A stretch of DNA of 64,000 nt from JAUZOB01 sp963692465 (GCA_963692465.1 OY829943.1:3472001-3536000); one strand, 5' to 3'. Numbered from the stretch's first letter, positions 36,681-45,939 are shown. Notes: generated by a model from the letters alone, not told the origin. Made by a program: numbers and translations.

Positions 36681-37051
36681 TTTGACAAGTACATAAATGA
36701 TTGGGGTGCATACTTTATGTTATAGTCTGCTAATAATTTTGGAGTATTATATTTTCTTACTTTCCCTACTTTTATTGCATATGCCTCATCCTTATCTTGA
36801 AAGTATGTATCAAAAAATTGTCTGCTAATCCCTGAAAACTGGCTCGTTTTTTCCCAGATAATTTCAATTTCATCATTTAATATTTCCTCAATTTCAAATT
36901 CACCAATGACTCTTTGTACCGGAGAAGAAGCATACACTACAATTTTTCTAACATCCTGACATCTAAAAATAGTTTTTCTGAACTCAAATTTCTTTGTCCC
37001 TGCAAAGATTTTATATGCAAATTCTGGTTTAATGGACAATAACACGTTCAT
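36677..37051 (-). CDS. ASCH/PUA-like domain protein
   Basis: A 124-residue single-domain protein with the ASCH pattern (LSIKPEFAYKIFAGTKKFEFRK at the N-terminus, then VVYASSPVQRVIGEFEI). ASCH/PUA folds bind RNA or modified nucleotides. The start lies within the end of the PIN protein gene (23-bp overlap), so both are made together. It probably works as the small partner of the PIN protein. The C-terminus ends within the 83-bp repeat, so the last residues may not be ancestral. Confidence 0.8.
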   Translation of the reverse strand: MNVLLSIKPEFAYKIFAGTKKFEFRKTIFRCQDVRKIVVYASSPVQRVIGEFEIEEILNDEIEIIWEKTSQFSGISRQFFDTYFQDKDEAYAIKVGKVRKYNTPKLLADYNIKYAPQSFMYLSN

Positions 37052-38555
37052 CTACTTTTGCCTCCCTCAATATAATTTGAAACTGTTCGTTCGTAATTTG
37101 TTTTAATCCTCTCATTTCAGCCCTCTCTCCTGTGAGGATGCCCAAATCTAATAATTTCTGTCGATTTATCCGGTTCCCTAACTGGAATGAATACGCCGAA
37201 AGAAATTTAATTAAGAATGGTCGATTATATGAATTATAATTCCAAAAATCTTTTAGTCGTTCTTCTGTAAAAATACTTCTTTTTCTTGCCTTTTCAATGA
37301 AGTTAGCTTCCGATTTTATGTTATCTATTTTTTCTTCAATAATTCCAATTGTTGTAATAACACTAGTATAATAAGCTGATTTCCCCAAGGAGGCAGTTCG
37401 ATAAAAAATTATGACATCTCCTCTTTTTATATTTCGATGAATAGAACGTGATATATATACTTTACTTAAGGCATTTCGATATGGTTCATTTTCGACATAG
37501 TCTAAAGGTGACTCTGTCCTCAAAAATGAATCAGGCAATAATTCCGTATGATAGTCTGGGTAAATTGGGACCAAAAAGACGTTGGTGTTTGTAGGAATGA
37601 AAGGAAATGTCTTTTTAGGATTTTCGATATCAAAACATTTAGAAAAGTTCCGGACATATACCAATTCACCATGTCCCCCTTTGGCGCCATATTCATAAAA
37701 TCCCCAATCTTCCAATAAAGAAATTAACCGTTTCTGTTCTTCTCTCCCATTAAAAATTGTCACATAAATCTCTTCTACTTCATTTACAACAGCATTATCA
37801 AATATTATTTTCATGAACCGTTCACCAAGCCGGACACCATTACCAACAACTTTAAATGTTCCGACCTTAAGTCGTTTTTTGGGCTTAAAAATTGGAGAAA
37901 TATCATCATAACATTCATCAGAATCCTCTATTTTTAAAAACAAAAAGGACAATAGTTGATTTTTGTTATAGGTAACGTAGGCTTTCCTATCGGCTTTTTT
38001 AGTAAACCATTCTTCAAAACCAGAATAATCTTCTTTTAATGAATCAAAAAATGGATCATTTAAATCTATATCACGAAAATAGGATTGCTTTACCGCTAAA
38101 ACTTTATAATCAACTAGTTCAGAGTGCTCAGAAGCAATCATTTCCAGAAACGAATCAATAGAAAATACTCTATCTTCAATGCCTAGTAATGCCGCTTTAA
38201 TTTGAATTTTTTTATTATCGGAAATTAGAATATCAACTTTCTCACAAAACAACTCATTTAGAAGTAACGTATCAGTTTTATCATTTTCATCAATATCAAT
38301 TTTAGCAGAGACCATCTTAACTTGCTCTGGAATGGGCACCGTAGGTGAAAGCTTTTCATAGTTATTGGTCTTAGTATTAAAACGTTCGCTTGTCTCTTTG
38401 GGTAAATTTCTATATAATCTCGCCAAAGTTGTTGGATGAATACATTTAGTGCATTTTGCCTTATTCAAAAAATCATACAAAACATCAATTATCTGATCTA
38501 CGGTCGCGTGTGTTTCTTTGTGAAGAATAATATTACTATCAAGAAGTACTTTCAT
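37029..38555 (-). CDS. PIN-GNAT-PUA-like three-domain protein
   Basis: A 508-residue protein of unusual architecture. Residues about 1-140 form a PIN RNase-like domain with acidic residues D7 (LLDSN), those in KTDTLLLNEL, and D in LISDNKK. Residues about 225-310 resemble a GNAT acetyltransferase fold (RLGERFMKIIFDNAVVNEV, then LLEDWGFYEYG). The C-terminal part, about 330-490, with KRGDVIIFYRTASLGKSAYY, looks like an EVE/ASCH (PUA-type) domain. PIN domains cleave RNA, and PUA-like domains read RNA or modified bases. With the overlapping ASCH gene it forms a candidate toxin or defence module. Confidence 0.75.
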   Translation of the reverse strand: MKVLLDSNIILHKETHATVDQIIDVLYDFLNKAKCTKCIHPTTLARLYRNLPKETSERFNTKTNNYEKLSPTVPIPEQVKMVSAKIDIDENDKTDTLLLNELFCEKVDILISDNKKIQIKAALLGIEDRVFSIDSFLEMIASEHSELVDYKVLAVKQSYFRDIDLNDPFFDSLKEDYSGFEEWFTKKADRKAYVTYNKNQLLSFLFLKIEDSDECYDDISPIFKPKKRLKVGTFKVVGNGVRLGERFMKIIFDNAVVNEVEEIYVTIFNGREEQKRLISLLEDWGFYEYGAKGGHGELVYVRNFSKCFDIENPKKTFPFIPTNTNVFLVPIYPDYHTELLPDSFLRTESPLDYVENEPYRNALSKVYISRSIHRNIKRGDVIIFYRTASLGKSAYYTSVITTIGIIEEKIDNIKSEANFIEKARKRSIFTEERLKDFWNYNSYNRPFLIKFLSAYSFQLGNRINRQKLLDLGILTGERAEMRGLKQITNEQFQIILREAKVDERVIVH

Positions 38556-38744
38556 TTTGTTATCTTTAAAGAGTAATAAATACTAATAAAAAATCCGATT
38601 GTTACATTAGTTCTCTATGCAAACAATTCTATTTTTCCTTCAGAACTTATAACATCCAACAGCACTTTTGTACTTTTCAAATAATGCTGTACTAATTTCA
38701 GCTTTTTCAATATTTATCGGTTCAACATATTCTTAAACACCCTC
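38556..38744. other. AT-rich intergenic sequence
   Basis: Upstream region of the PIN gene on the minus strand, leading into repeat copy B. I see no ORF and no clear promoter box. Confidence 0.5.
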
Positions 38745-40132
38745 GAAGTTAGAGGCGATTTAATTATGTTGTCATCTATAAGAGCATTATTTTTTAAAAT
38801 AATTTTTAATACAACAGAATGAACGCACATGAATTCCTGATAAATCCTGTCTTTCTGTAAATTAAAGATAAAATAATTGATCAGTGATCTGCTTTTTCAA
38901 GGACAGCACAAACCTCCTACCTTTGTAAATAAAAGGCAATGATTTGCATTCCAACGACATTTCAGGACTGGGCTAACTATGTCTCTCAATTCGAAATTTA
39001 AAACGCTCTTATTCTGTTTGTCTTATCGACAAGGGATAAAGTTAATTTCTCTTTGCTGGAGAAAGCGGTTGCCTTATCATTGATTGAAGAGCCCATATTG
39101 CAATGTCGGTTTAATGATCGTACATCGAATCCTGTTTGGGAACAAACCGATAACATTGGTAATCTCTGTGATTTAATAGAAACGGATGAGCCTCAAATGG
39201 AGGTTAACCCAATAACTGCACCAATGAGAGATTCGATTTCGTTGTCCATTACGTCCATTTACCGTATCTTTATAGGAAACCTCACCAACAACAAAAAAAT
39301 AGAATATGAATACAGCTTTACTTCTCATTGATATACAGAACGACTATTTCGACAAAGGCACAATGACATTGGTCGGTGCGAATGCAGCAAGCAGTAACGC
39401 TCGATTAATCCTTGATAACTGCAGGGCTGCTAATCAACCGATTGTATACATTCAGCATATTGCGACAAGAGCTGACGCAACGTTTTTCTTGCATGGCACT
39501 TTCGGGGCAGAGATTCATAGCAACGTGAAACCGTTGGAACAGGAAAAAGTTATTATCAAACATTATCCGAATAGTTTTAGAGAGACCGAACTGTTGGATT
39601 ATCTAAAGACTCTGAACGTTACCGATTTGGTGATCTGTGGAATGATGACCCACATGTGCGTGGATTCAACAACAAGAGCAGCAAAAGATTTTGGATTCAA
39701 CTGTACCGTAATTGGTGACGGGTGTGCCACCAAAGACCTTGAAATCTCCGGACAAACCGTCAAGGCAGAAGAGGTACAGAAAAGCTTTCTGGCAGCGTTG
39801 AACCATTCTTATGCAAATGTTATAACAGCGAAATGCTATCTGGACAAAACGAAAGCATAAAAAATTCAGCATCGAATTAAACGATACCTGTCACTGACAT
39901 TCAATGGCATAATGATCCATCACAAAACCTCCCTACACTTTCCAGTAAAGAGAACGGGAAAAGGCCCGATCATTAATTGACGACCAGAAGACATATCCCT
40001 CCTTCGGAGCAGAAGCCGGAACCGGTAATAACGCTTTACAATCGGACCGACAGATAGTCGTCTTCCGTACGTCCAATCTGCCGTTATCCTGCAAGAAAAC
40101 AATATTCATAAAATCATTCCCGTGAGAATGAG
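38745..40132. repeat. Large direct repeat, copy B (~1.4 kb)
   Basis: Matches copy A at 33150-34346. It has about 190 bp of extra sequence in the spacer (roughly 38975-39165) and retains the complete DUF6266 gene that copy A has lost. The upstream spacers have diverged clearly more than the hydrolase genes, which suggests selection or gene conversion on the coding part. Confidence 0.85.
39306..39860 (+). CDS. Isochorismatase-like cysteine hydrolase, copy B
   Basis: Second copy of the 184-residue cysteine hydrolase, with the same D9, K85 and C118 triad. Only three residues differ from copy A. Both copies look functional. The gene faces the intact DUF6266 gene, whose stop lies about 70 bp further on. 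The same convergent arrangement is seen, broken, in copy A. The substrate is unknown. Confidence 0.92.
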   Translation: MNTALLLIDIQNDYFDKGTMTLVGANAASSNARLILDNCRAANQPIVYIQHIATRADATFFLHGTFGAEIHSNVKPLEQEKVIIKHYPNSFRETELLDYLKTLNVTDLVICGMMTHMCVDSTTRAAKDFGFNCTVIGDGCATKDLEISGQTVKAEEVQKSFLAALNHSYANVITAKCYLDKTKA

Positions 40133-40532
40133 CATCGTCATTCGGAGTCCAGGAGAATTCAAGCTGACCTTCTTTGCGAATGACTCCAAGTTCCGGTGCA
40201 AGTGAGAGACTCCCTTCACTTACGATCAAAAGTTCAGGAAATTTAATCTGATCAGTACGGCTAAAAGCCGAATTATTAATCTTCAAAAAATGATTGAGCG
40301 GATTACCTCCCACCGAAAAACGCACATACTTCCAAACCCGATTCAAAAGGGTCGAATTAACTTTCTTAGCCCAGGCAACCCGTTTGGCAAAAATCCGTTG
40401 ATTCGCCAGTTGTGAAGCACTGTTACACTGACCCCGATGCGGCAAACTCCGGACAATTTGTACTCCATCTACTTCATAAACACACACGTTTGATATAATC
40501 CCTGTTAATAATCCTCGTGCATTCCTCTTCAT
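39933..40532 (-). CDS. DUF6266 family protein
   Basis: A Bacteroidota-restricted family of unknown function, about 199 residues from the ATG at 40532. I chose this start because AAGGAGCG precedes it and the product begins with a typical basic segment, MKRNARGLLTGIISNVCVYEVDGV, followed by RSLPHRG. The family is thought to be beta-rich; no catalytic motif is evident. The gene is complete here and truncated in the upstream repeat copy. Confidence 0.78.
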   Translation of the reverse strand: MKRNARGLLTGIISNVCVYEVDGVQIVRSLPHRGQCNSASQLANQRIFAKRVAWAKKVNSTLLNRVWKYVRFSVGGNPLNHFLKINNSAFSRTDQIKFPELLIVSEGSLSLAPELGVIRKEGQLEFSWTPNDDAHSHGNDFMNIVFLQDNGRLDVRKTTICRSDCKALLPVPASAPKEGYVFWSSINDRAFSRSLYWKV

Positions 40533-40794
40533 GATAATTCGCTCCTTTTTCCCAATAAAGATACAACGCAAAATCATTTATTATACATCTATTATACAGT
40601 CATTTAAAAGCATAGTATGCATTGGTTCAATTTTAACTCTATTGCTTTTATTTTACCTTTTACTGTTTTCTATCGGACTAAAATTCTCTGTTCCCCGAAT
40701 ACCTATAGAGTTTCTTCCCTTCGACCATTCACCCTTTTACCCTACTCTTTACAATTTCCGCATATAATAAAAAAGAGATCACAGAGTGTCTTCG

Positions 40795-40840
40795 GGTGGT
40801 TCGCAGGTGCTTAGCACGAACAAACCACCTGTGAACCACC
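40795..40840. repeat. Imperfect 15-bp inverted repeat
   Basis: GGTGGTTCGCAGGTG at 40795-40809 and CACCTGTGAACCACC at 40826-40840 pair with one mismatch across a 16-bp loop. A further GAACCACCT follows at about 40844. No T-run follows, so I do not call it a terminator. Confidence 0.6.
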
Positions 40841-41441
40841 TACGAACCACCTATAAAAGGCCTCGCAAAAATCGTTCAAAAGCCTTGTACTGTAAGGACT
40901 ATAGCGTTTTATTATTACTAATCATAACTCTGCGAATTTCAACACACAAATTTCTCCCGGGTAAAGTCCTTCGAAAAGGCATTCTGCCCGCTCATTTTTA
41001 ATGTCGCATAACGGATGCAATTTGTCTTATCGACAAGCTCTTATTGGTCTCTCCTGCTTTTCATGCTCCTGCTTTTATGCCTGTGGTAAACACTTACAAC
41101 GACACGCTCTATTTCTCCGTCGGGTTCTTTACTCCGGGCCTCGAAGAGTCCAACGTAAATCTCATTCTTACCAACATATCGGAGTTCTTATCCATGGTCG
41201 CCACATAGCAGATAAGCTATTCACCTTTTCGATGAAATCGAAGCAATTGGTTTAGTTTATTTGTTCTTTCTATACTCATGGTATACTTCCAGATAATAAA
41301 TGCAACTACATTAAGAAGAAATAAAGTAGAAAAAACAAACTTGCAAACTTATTTGCAGGTTTTTCAGTGAGCGGTCTATTTAAAAACAGATGCACCAGAA
41401 GCTGGTAAAGTGATGAATTACAGGTGGAATAAACTATTAGA

Positions 41442-41529
41442 AAAATTCGAGTAGTTCAAGCTGAAGGAAAAAGAGAGGTTTCCCGTGAACTTGACTTTTA
41501 TAATTTGGATGCTATTATTGCCGTTGGGG
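41442..41529 (+). pseudogene. Second RhuM-family gene fragment
   Basis: The frame gives KIRVVQAEGKREVSRELDFY followed by NLDAIIAVG, which matches the RhuM core seen also at 36007-36198 but from a different family member. It is cut off exactly where the 83-bp repeat begins at about 41532, suggesting that the repeat inserted into it. Confidence 0.7.
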
Positions 41530-41531
41530 TA

Positions 41532-41613
41532 CCCCACACCCAACATTTAATGCTGATCGGTTTCCCTGTTCATCACTTGATTTGAAAAAGAAATTGCTTT
41601 ACAGGAAACTCAG
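41532..41613. repeat. 83-bp repeat, copy 2
   Basis: A diverged copy of 36598-36680, sharing the start CCCCACACCCAACATTTAATG and an end GGAAACTCAG. It directly abuts the RhuM fragment. Confidence 0.6.
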
Positions 41614-41717
41614 CATTCCCCTTCAGAAATCAAACAGTATAATACACCCCAAAAATTAGACCGGTTGTTAAGAATAAAATAAAGGACTAATTTTACAATA
41701 AAAGGAGGGAAATAAAC

Positions 41718-42011
41718 ATGACGAGTCGCAGGAAGTTCACCTCGGAATTTAAGGCGAAAGTAGTAATAGAAGCAATAAAAGAACGAGAGACATTAACGGA
41801 ATTGTCTCATCGGTTTGAGTTAAATCCGATGATCATCTCAAGATGGAAAAAGGAATTTCTTTCAAAATCATCTATCGTATTTGGAAGAGATAAAGAGGAT
41901 GATCTCAATGATAAGGAGCGGGACATAAAAGCCTTGCAAGCGAAAGTCGGGGAACTGACTATGGAACGGGATTTTTTAGAGGATGCCTGCAAGAGAGCCG
42001 GTCTGAAGTAG
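41718..42011 (+). CDS. IS3 family transposase OrfA
   Basis: A 97-residue DNA-binding protein with the helix-turn-helix (FTSEFKAKVVIEAIKE, then LSHRFELNPMIISRWKKEF) and a C-terminal leucine-zipper-like helix. A slippery heptamer TTTTTTA at 41972-41978, in the correct phase (gaT TTT TTA), would shift ribosomes to the -1 frame and produce the OrfAB fusion transposase. Confidence 0.93.
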   Translation: MTSRRKFTSEFKAKVVIEAIKERETLTELSHRFELNPMIISRWKKEFLSKSSIVFGRDKEDDLNDKERDIKALQAKVGELTMERDFLEDACKRAGLK

Positions 42012-42862
42012 AACTTAGAGCACTTGTAGCAGAAGGGCATAAAGACCTGAGTATACGGAGACAATGCAAAATACTCCAAATAAACCGGAGCAGTTTGTAT
42101 TATCAGCATAAAGGAGAAAACGCAAGGAATTTAAAGGTGATGAAATTAATAGATCAGTATCATACAAAACATCCAGCAGCAGGCATCTTGAGCATGTGTG
42201 ACATGTTGGGGGATTATGGATTAAAAGTGAATCATAAATGTGTAAGCCGATTAATGAAGTTAATGCAGATATTGGCAATTTATCCCGTAAAATCACTCAG
42301 TAAAAGGGGAAAAGAGGAATATGTTTGTCCGTATCTGTTGCGCAATTTAATGATCACAAAACCCAATCAGGTCTGGTCTATTGATATTAGCTATATTCCG
42401 ATGCGCAAAGGATTTATGTACCTGACAGCCATTATTGATGTCTACAGTCGTTTTATAGTAGGCTGGGCCATTTCCAATACGTTAGACACCGGCGTTTCTA
42501 TAGGAGTCTTACAGCAGGCTATTCTGAATTACGGCAAACCGGATATCATCAATTCAGACCAGGGATGTCAATACACATCATCTCAATGGCAGAATTACTT
42601 AAAAGAAGAAGGTATTCAAATCAGCATGGATGGATACAAAAGAGCCAAGGATAACATCTGGATCGAACGATTTTGGCGTACCATAAAAAGGGAGTACGTT
42701 TATCTGAGCCCCGAACAGAACGGAATTGATTTGTATAAGGGAATAAAGGAATTTATGGTCTGGTACAATTACGAAAGGCACCATCAGGGAATTAATCATG
42801 AAATTCCAGCCAGAAAATACGGGTTAAATCAAGGCGTGTACGAATTAAGAAATACTGCTTGA
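41972..42862 (+). CDS. IS3 family transposase OrfB, made by -1 frameshift
   Basis: The DDE catalytic half of the transposase. The -1 frame is open from the slippery site through SEVELRALVAEGHKDLSIRR into the conserved HTH_21 and rve domains. The triad is Asp in WSIDISYI, Asp in INSDQGCQY and Glu in IERFWRTIK. Internal initiation at 42095 would lose part of the N-terminal domain, so the frameshift product is the likely active form. Confidence 0.92.
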   Translation, partial: FFRGCLQESRSEVELRALVAEGHKDLSIRRQCKILQINRSSLYYQHKGENARNLKVMKLIDQYHTKHPAAGILSMCDMLGDYGLKVNHKCVSRLMKLMQILAIYPVKSLSKRGKEEYVCPYLLRNLMITKPNQVWSIDISYIPMRKGFMYLTAIIDVYSRFIVGWAISNTLDTGVSIGVLQQAILNYGKPDIINSDQGCQYTSSQWQNYLKEEGIQISMDGYKRAKDNIWIERFWRTIKREYVYLSPEQNGIDLYKGIKEFMVWYNYERHHQGINHEIPARKYGLNQGVYELRNTA

Positions 42863-42907
42863 TATTAACTTATTCCAGTCAATTTGTGGTCTAAAGAAGA
42901 GGGTATA

Positions 42908-43528
42908 TTATACAGAGCTCTTTTCCCCTGGTTTTTCAATTGAAATGATAAAGTACTCCTTGTCAATGGTTCTCAGTGATTTTTGAGTTTCTTTGGCTAA
43001 CAGATAAGTTCTATTAATCAAAGTCGGATAAAATTGTTCTATTTGAATTACCTGCTGTTGTGAATTAAGATCTTTATTTAAATCAATAAGTTCCATGTTA
43101 ATCAAAACCCTCCGATCAATAATCGGAATTAATTCCGGGAAATAAGAATTCAATAATGCAGATAAATAGGAGGCACGGAATCCATCAATCTGTTGCTCAC
43201 TTTTCTTGTCAGTTAAAGCGCATCCTTCCTCCACCAGCTCTATCAAGTTCTGAAGATCATCTTCTGATAAATCTTTAAGATTTTGATTGCAGAAACGTTT
43301 CTGAATTCGCTGTAATATCTCTGAATATTTTTTCAGTTTCCGATTGACCGAATCTACTTCTTCATTAATTGTTCCATTGCCGCCCTTGAAATTTGATACA
43401 TACAAAAGGTCTATCAACGATAGATCAAAACGATTCGTCTTTTGTTCCAAATACCGTTGATAATTTTGATAGCTTTTATCCGATTTGCGCCATTGAGTCA
43501 ATGCCCTGTTTTTCATACGAACGTCCAA
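42908..43528 (-). CDS. Third gene of the DUF262 operon, unknown function
   Basis: A 206-residue protein whose family I cannot name. The C-terminal half contains GFRASYLSALLNSYFPELIP and IIDRRVLINM, which resembles helix-hairpin-helix-like all-helical proteins that include a RASYxSALL..FPxLIPIxDRRVL pattern. It lies 17 bp after the second DUF262 gene, so it is probably part of the same system. The stop codon and final residues come from the end of the IS3 element, so the natural C-terminus may be slightly altered. Confidence 0.62.
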   Translation of the reverse strand: MDVRMKNRALTQWRKSDKSYQNYQRYLEQKTNRFDLSLIDLLYVSNFKGGNGTINEEVDSVNRKLKKYSEILQRIQKRFCNQNLKDLSEDDLQNLIELVEEGCALTDKKSEQQIDGFRASYLSALLNSYFPELIPIIDRRVLINMELIDLNKDLNSQQQVIQIEQFYPTLINRTYLLAKETQKSLRTIDKEYFIISIEKPGEKSSV

Positions 43529-43545
43529 TAATTTTAAGCAATAAA

Positions 43546-45939
43546 TTATGCATTAATTGCATTAAGTGGATCTAACAGCAATTCATGGACTTTCTTAACA
43601 ATTTCAGTCGCTCTATCTTCTATATCTTTAGGATTAGCCTTGAGGGGGGCTAACACTTTATCTGTAAGGATCGTTGGCTTTTGATTATGTTCCTTTTTTC
43701 TACGGAAACCTATTTTAATAGAAAAATCCATCACATGCATATCATCTGTCCAAACACAGGCCTCAAAATCCCCACAATCTTTAAATAAGCACAAACTCTT
43801 ATTTTTGATAAAATTTTCTTTGGCACCTTCCACATCTAAAAACTCAGGTTCATCCTCAAAATCAAAACCCTCAGACGATAATTTGGTTTTTATCTTATTA
43901 AATAAATCAAGAGGTTTTTTATCAAGCCGAGTTCCTGTTCTTTGTTTAAAGAACAAATAGCATTTATCATAGAGTTTTGCCTGCGGAGTCTCTATTTTAG
44001 CCAACAGATCCTTATATTGGATTAAGTTATCATATACATTGTCTACATGGGACTTGTCTGCATAGGACTCGTTTGCATATTTTTCTAATGTATCAATGTA
44101 TTGCTCAGGAGCAATATCAATTAACTTATTAAATAGGATCTTTAAAGGGGCAGTTATATCTGGTCTCATTAATATTCCATTACGCCATATTTCCCCGTTA
44201 TTATAAAGACAAACATCACTTTGGGGTTCCCACCCCGCTGCGAACAAGGCGCGTAACAATGTATAATTTTTATCAATTGATCCGTTGGCATCGAACAATT
44301 CATAACATATGTGAGCATATTTTTGGAATTTAGATAAATCAGCAACTTCATCTATGGGAAACATATTCATCAAAAAATCAATCTTTCCTCTAAACAGTGG
44401 GTGATTTTCAATGTGCAGAATATCAGTCTCAAATTTAGGATACTTAAGAATAAAAGAAGCTTTTTTTGCTTCCATTTTTATAACCTCCGGTAATGTTTTT
44501 TCTTCTTTTATGCCCCATTCACTCAAAACGTCATAAACGCCAACGTCATAAACCTCACCACTTAATCTCTTAAAATAATCCACCATTCGCATTAATGATT
44601 CCACATCGTTATTCGTGTCTTCAACAATATTACGAACAACTCGCATCCATTGTTTAAACGATTTTTTAAATGATGGATCTTCTCTTCGATTCAGATCTGC
44701 AGCCAATAAAAACCTGTATAATCCATAAAAACGAAGTTTATCTTGGTAAGTTGTTTGCTCTGAGATGAATTTTCTAAAAATATTTACCTGTTCACCTTTT
44801 CTTCCTTTTATAAAGAATTCAACAACATCGTTCTTTGAATCAGCACTATTTGTCAATAATTGGGTTAAGAATTCGACACTGTCATCTTTTAATTTTTCGA
44901 GAACATTAAACCAAACATTAATCGATTTTTCTCCTTGCTCTTCAAAACAAACAAGTTTTTCATACTCACCTAACGGAATTTGAAGCTCCTCTTGTCCTTT
45001 GCTAGATAATTTCTGGATATCTTTCTTTGCTTTCTCTTTGTTTGTTTCTGCACCTTCAGCGATAGCTAATTGAATCATCCCATTAAAATAACGCATATAT
45101 TCTTGATCGACAATAAAATCTGAGTCGTCTTTATACTTCCAGAAGATATCAAGCCAATCAACATCTAACTTCGTTTCCCAGTCTGCTGCTGCTGCGTTGT
45201 TTCCAATTTTAATTTTCCATCCATTTTTCTGGATATATCCAATTATCCAAGCCTTAAAATTCTCGTAATCACTTAACGGTTTTCCACGTCCATTCATCTT
45301 AAGATATAAAGAATCCTCCATGTGATATTCCTCTATTCGAATAAGATTCATATTCAACGGACATTCATCGTCAGTTAAATAATCCCAATATTCTTTCCAT
45401 AAAGTATTCTCTGCAAAAACTTTTTTTATCTCATCCAAAACGCATAATGCACTCTTAACCGTTGGATCATAAGTGAATTTTCTAAAAAAATCTTTTTGAT
45501 TTTGTATTTGTAACGACAGTTTACCTTCTTCTTCTAATTCATCCGGGACAATCTCGGTTAACACATTAAAAAAGTCTACCGTTGTACTTCGGGTTTTATA
45601 TTTGAATTTTTTAAAAATAACCTTAATATTTCTATCCGATAACATATTAGCTTTTAGCGCAATATACCAATGCACAAAAAAAAGCATCGTAAGACGTTGC
45701 TGTCCATCAACCGGAATAAATTGCTTGTTGTTTTCGGAACCGAAAACCAGATTAATGTTTAATTCTTCTTTATTCGCTATTGCATTCTGAATATCCTTTA
45801 TAAAGTTCGCTCGGATATCTGCAGCATTCTTATCTTCTCTTCCCTGAGCGTAATCCCGCTGATAACAAGGAATAACAATCTCATTTCTTGTCAGTAACTG
45901 CCAAAATGTTGATGTTTCGAATTTTTTATTTGATGCCAT
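43546..45939 (-). CDS. DUF262 domain protein, large
   Basis: A 797-residue protein with an N-terminal DUF262 (ParB/Srx-like) domain: IPCYQRDYAQGRED at about 24-37 and VDGQQRLT at 77-84, the nucleotide-binding and cleaving signature. No HNH (DUF1524) motif is visible, and the remaining 600 residues are mainly helical. It overlaps the upstream DUF262-HNH gene by 14 bp. DUF262 proteins act in type IV restriction (GmrSD) and related phage defence, so a role in DNA restriction is probable. Confidence 0.85.
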   Translation of the reverse strand: MASNKKFETSTFWQLLTRNEIVIPCYQRDYAQGREDKNAADIRANFIKDIQNAIANKEELNINLVFGSENNKQFIPVDGQQRLTMLFFVHWYIALKANMLSDRNIKVIFKKFKYKTRSTTVDFFNVLTEIVPDELEEEGKLSLQIQNQKDFFRKFTYDPTVKSALCVLDEIKKVFAENTLWKEYWDYLTDDECPLNMNLIRIEEYHMEDSLYLKMNGRGKPLSDYENFKAWIIGYIQKNGWKIKIGNNAAAADWETKLDVDWLDIFWKYKDDSDFIVDQEYMRYFNGMIQLAIAEGAETNKEKAKKDIQKLSSKGQEELQIPLGEYEKLVCFEEQGEKSINVWFNVLEKLKDDSVEFLTQLLTNSADSKNDVVEFFIKGRKGEQVNIFRKFISEQTTYQDKLRFYGLYRFLLAADLNRREDPSFKKSFKQWMRVVRNIVEDTNNDVESLMRMVDYFKRLSGEVYDVGVYDVLSEWGIKEEKTLPEVIKMEAKKASFILKYPKFETDILHIENHPLFRGKIDFLMNMFPIDEVADLSKFQKYAHICYELFDANGSIDKNYTLLRALFAAGWEPQSDVCLYNNGEIWRNGILMRPDITAPLKILFNKLIDIAPEQYIDTLEKYANESYADKSHVDNVYDNLIQYKDLLAKIETPQAKLYDKCYLFFKQRTGTRLDKKPLDLFNKIKTKLSSEGFDFEDEPEFLDVEGAKENFIKNKSLCLFKDCGDFEACVWTDDMHVMDFSIKIGFRRKKEHNQKPTILTDKVLAPLKANPKDIEDRATEIVKKVHELLLDPLNAINA

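Larger units (their letters stand above)
40578..41637. other. Non-coding stretch with repeats and gene debris
   Basis: About 1 kb without a convincing gene. It holds a 15-bp inverted repeat (40795-40840), a diverged copy of the block at 36443-36590 (about 41030-41200), a RhuM fragment (41442-41529) and the second 83-bp repeat (41532-41613). Short frames here lack family signatures. Confidence 0.6.
41638..42912 (+). mobile_element. Complete IS3-family insertion sequence, 1,275 bp
   Basis: The terminal inverted repeats begin TATAATACACCCC (left) and, inverted, TATAATATACCCT (right), and both share TTAGACC further in. A 3-bp CAG target duplication lies at 41635-41637 and 42913-42915. orfA and orfB are intact and in different frames, joined by a -1 frameshift signal. 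The right end supplies the last codons of the neighbouring minus-strand gene. A solo copy of the same end is at 56332-56367. Confidence 0.9.

Noticed and set aside
41001..41255. 84-codon frame before the IS3 element
   Set aside because: Cys- and His-rich translation with no family pattern; it overlaps the diverged duplicated block.
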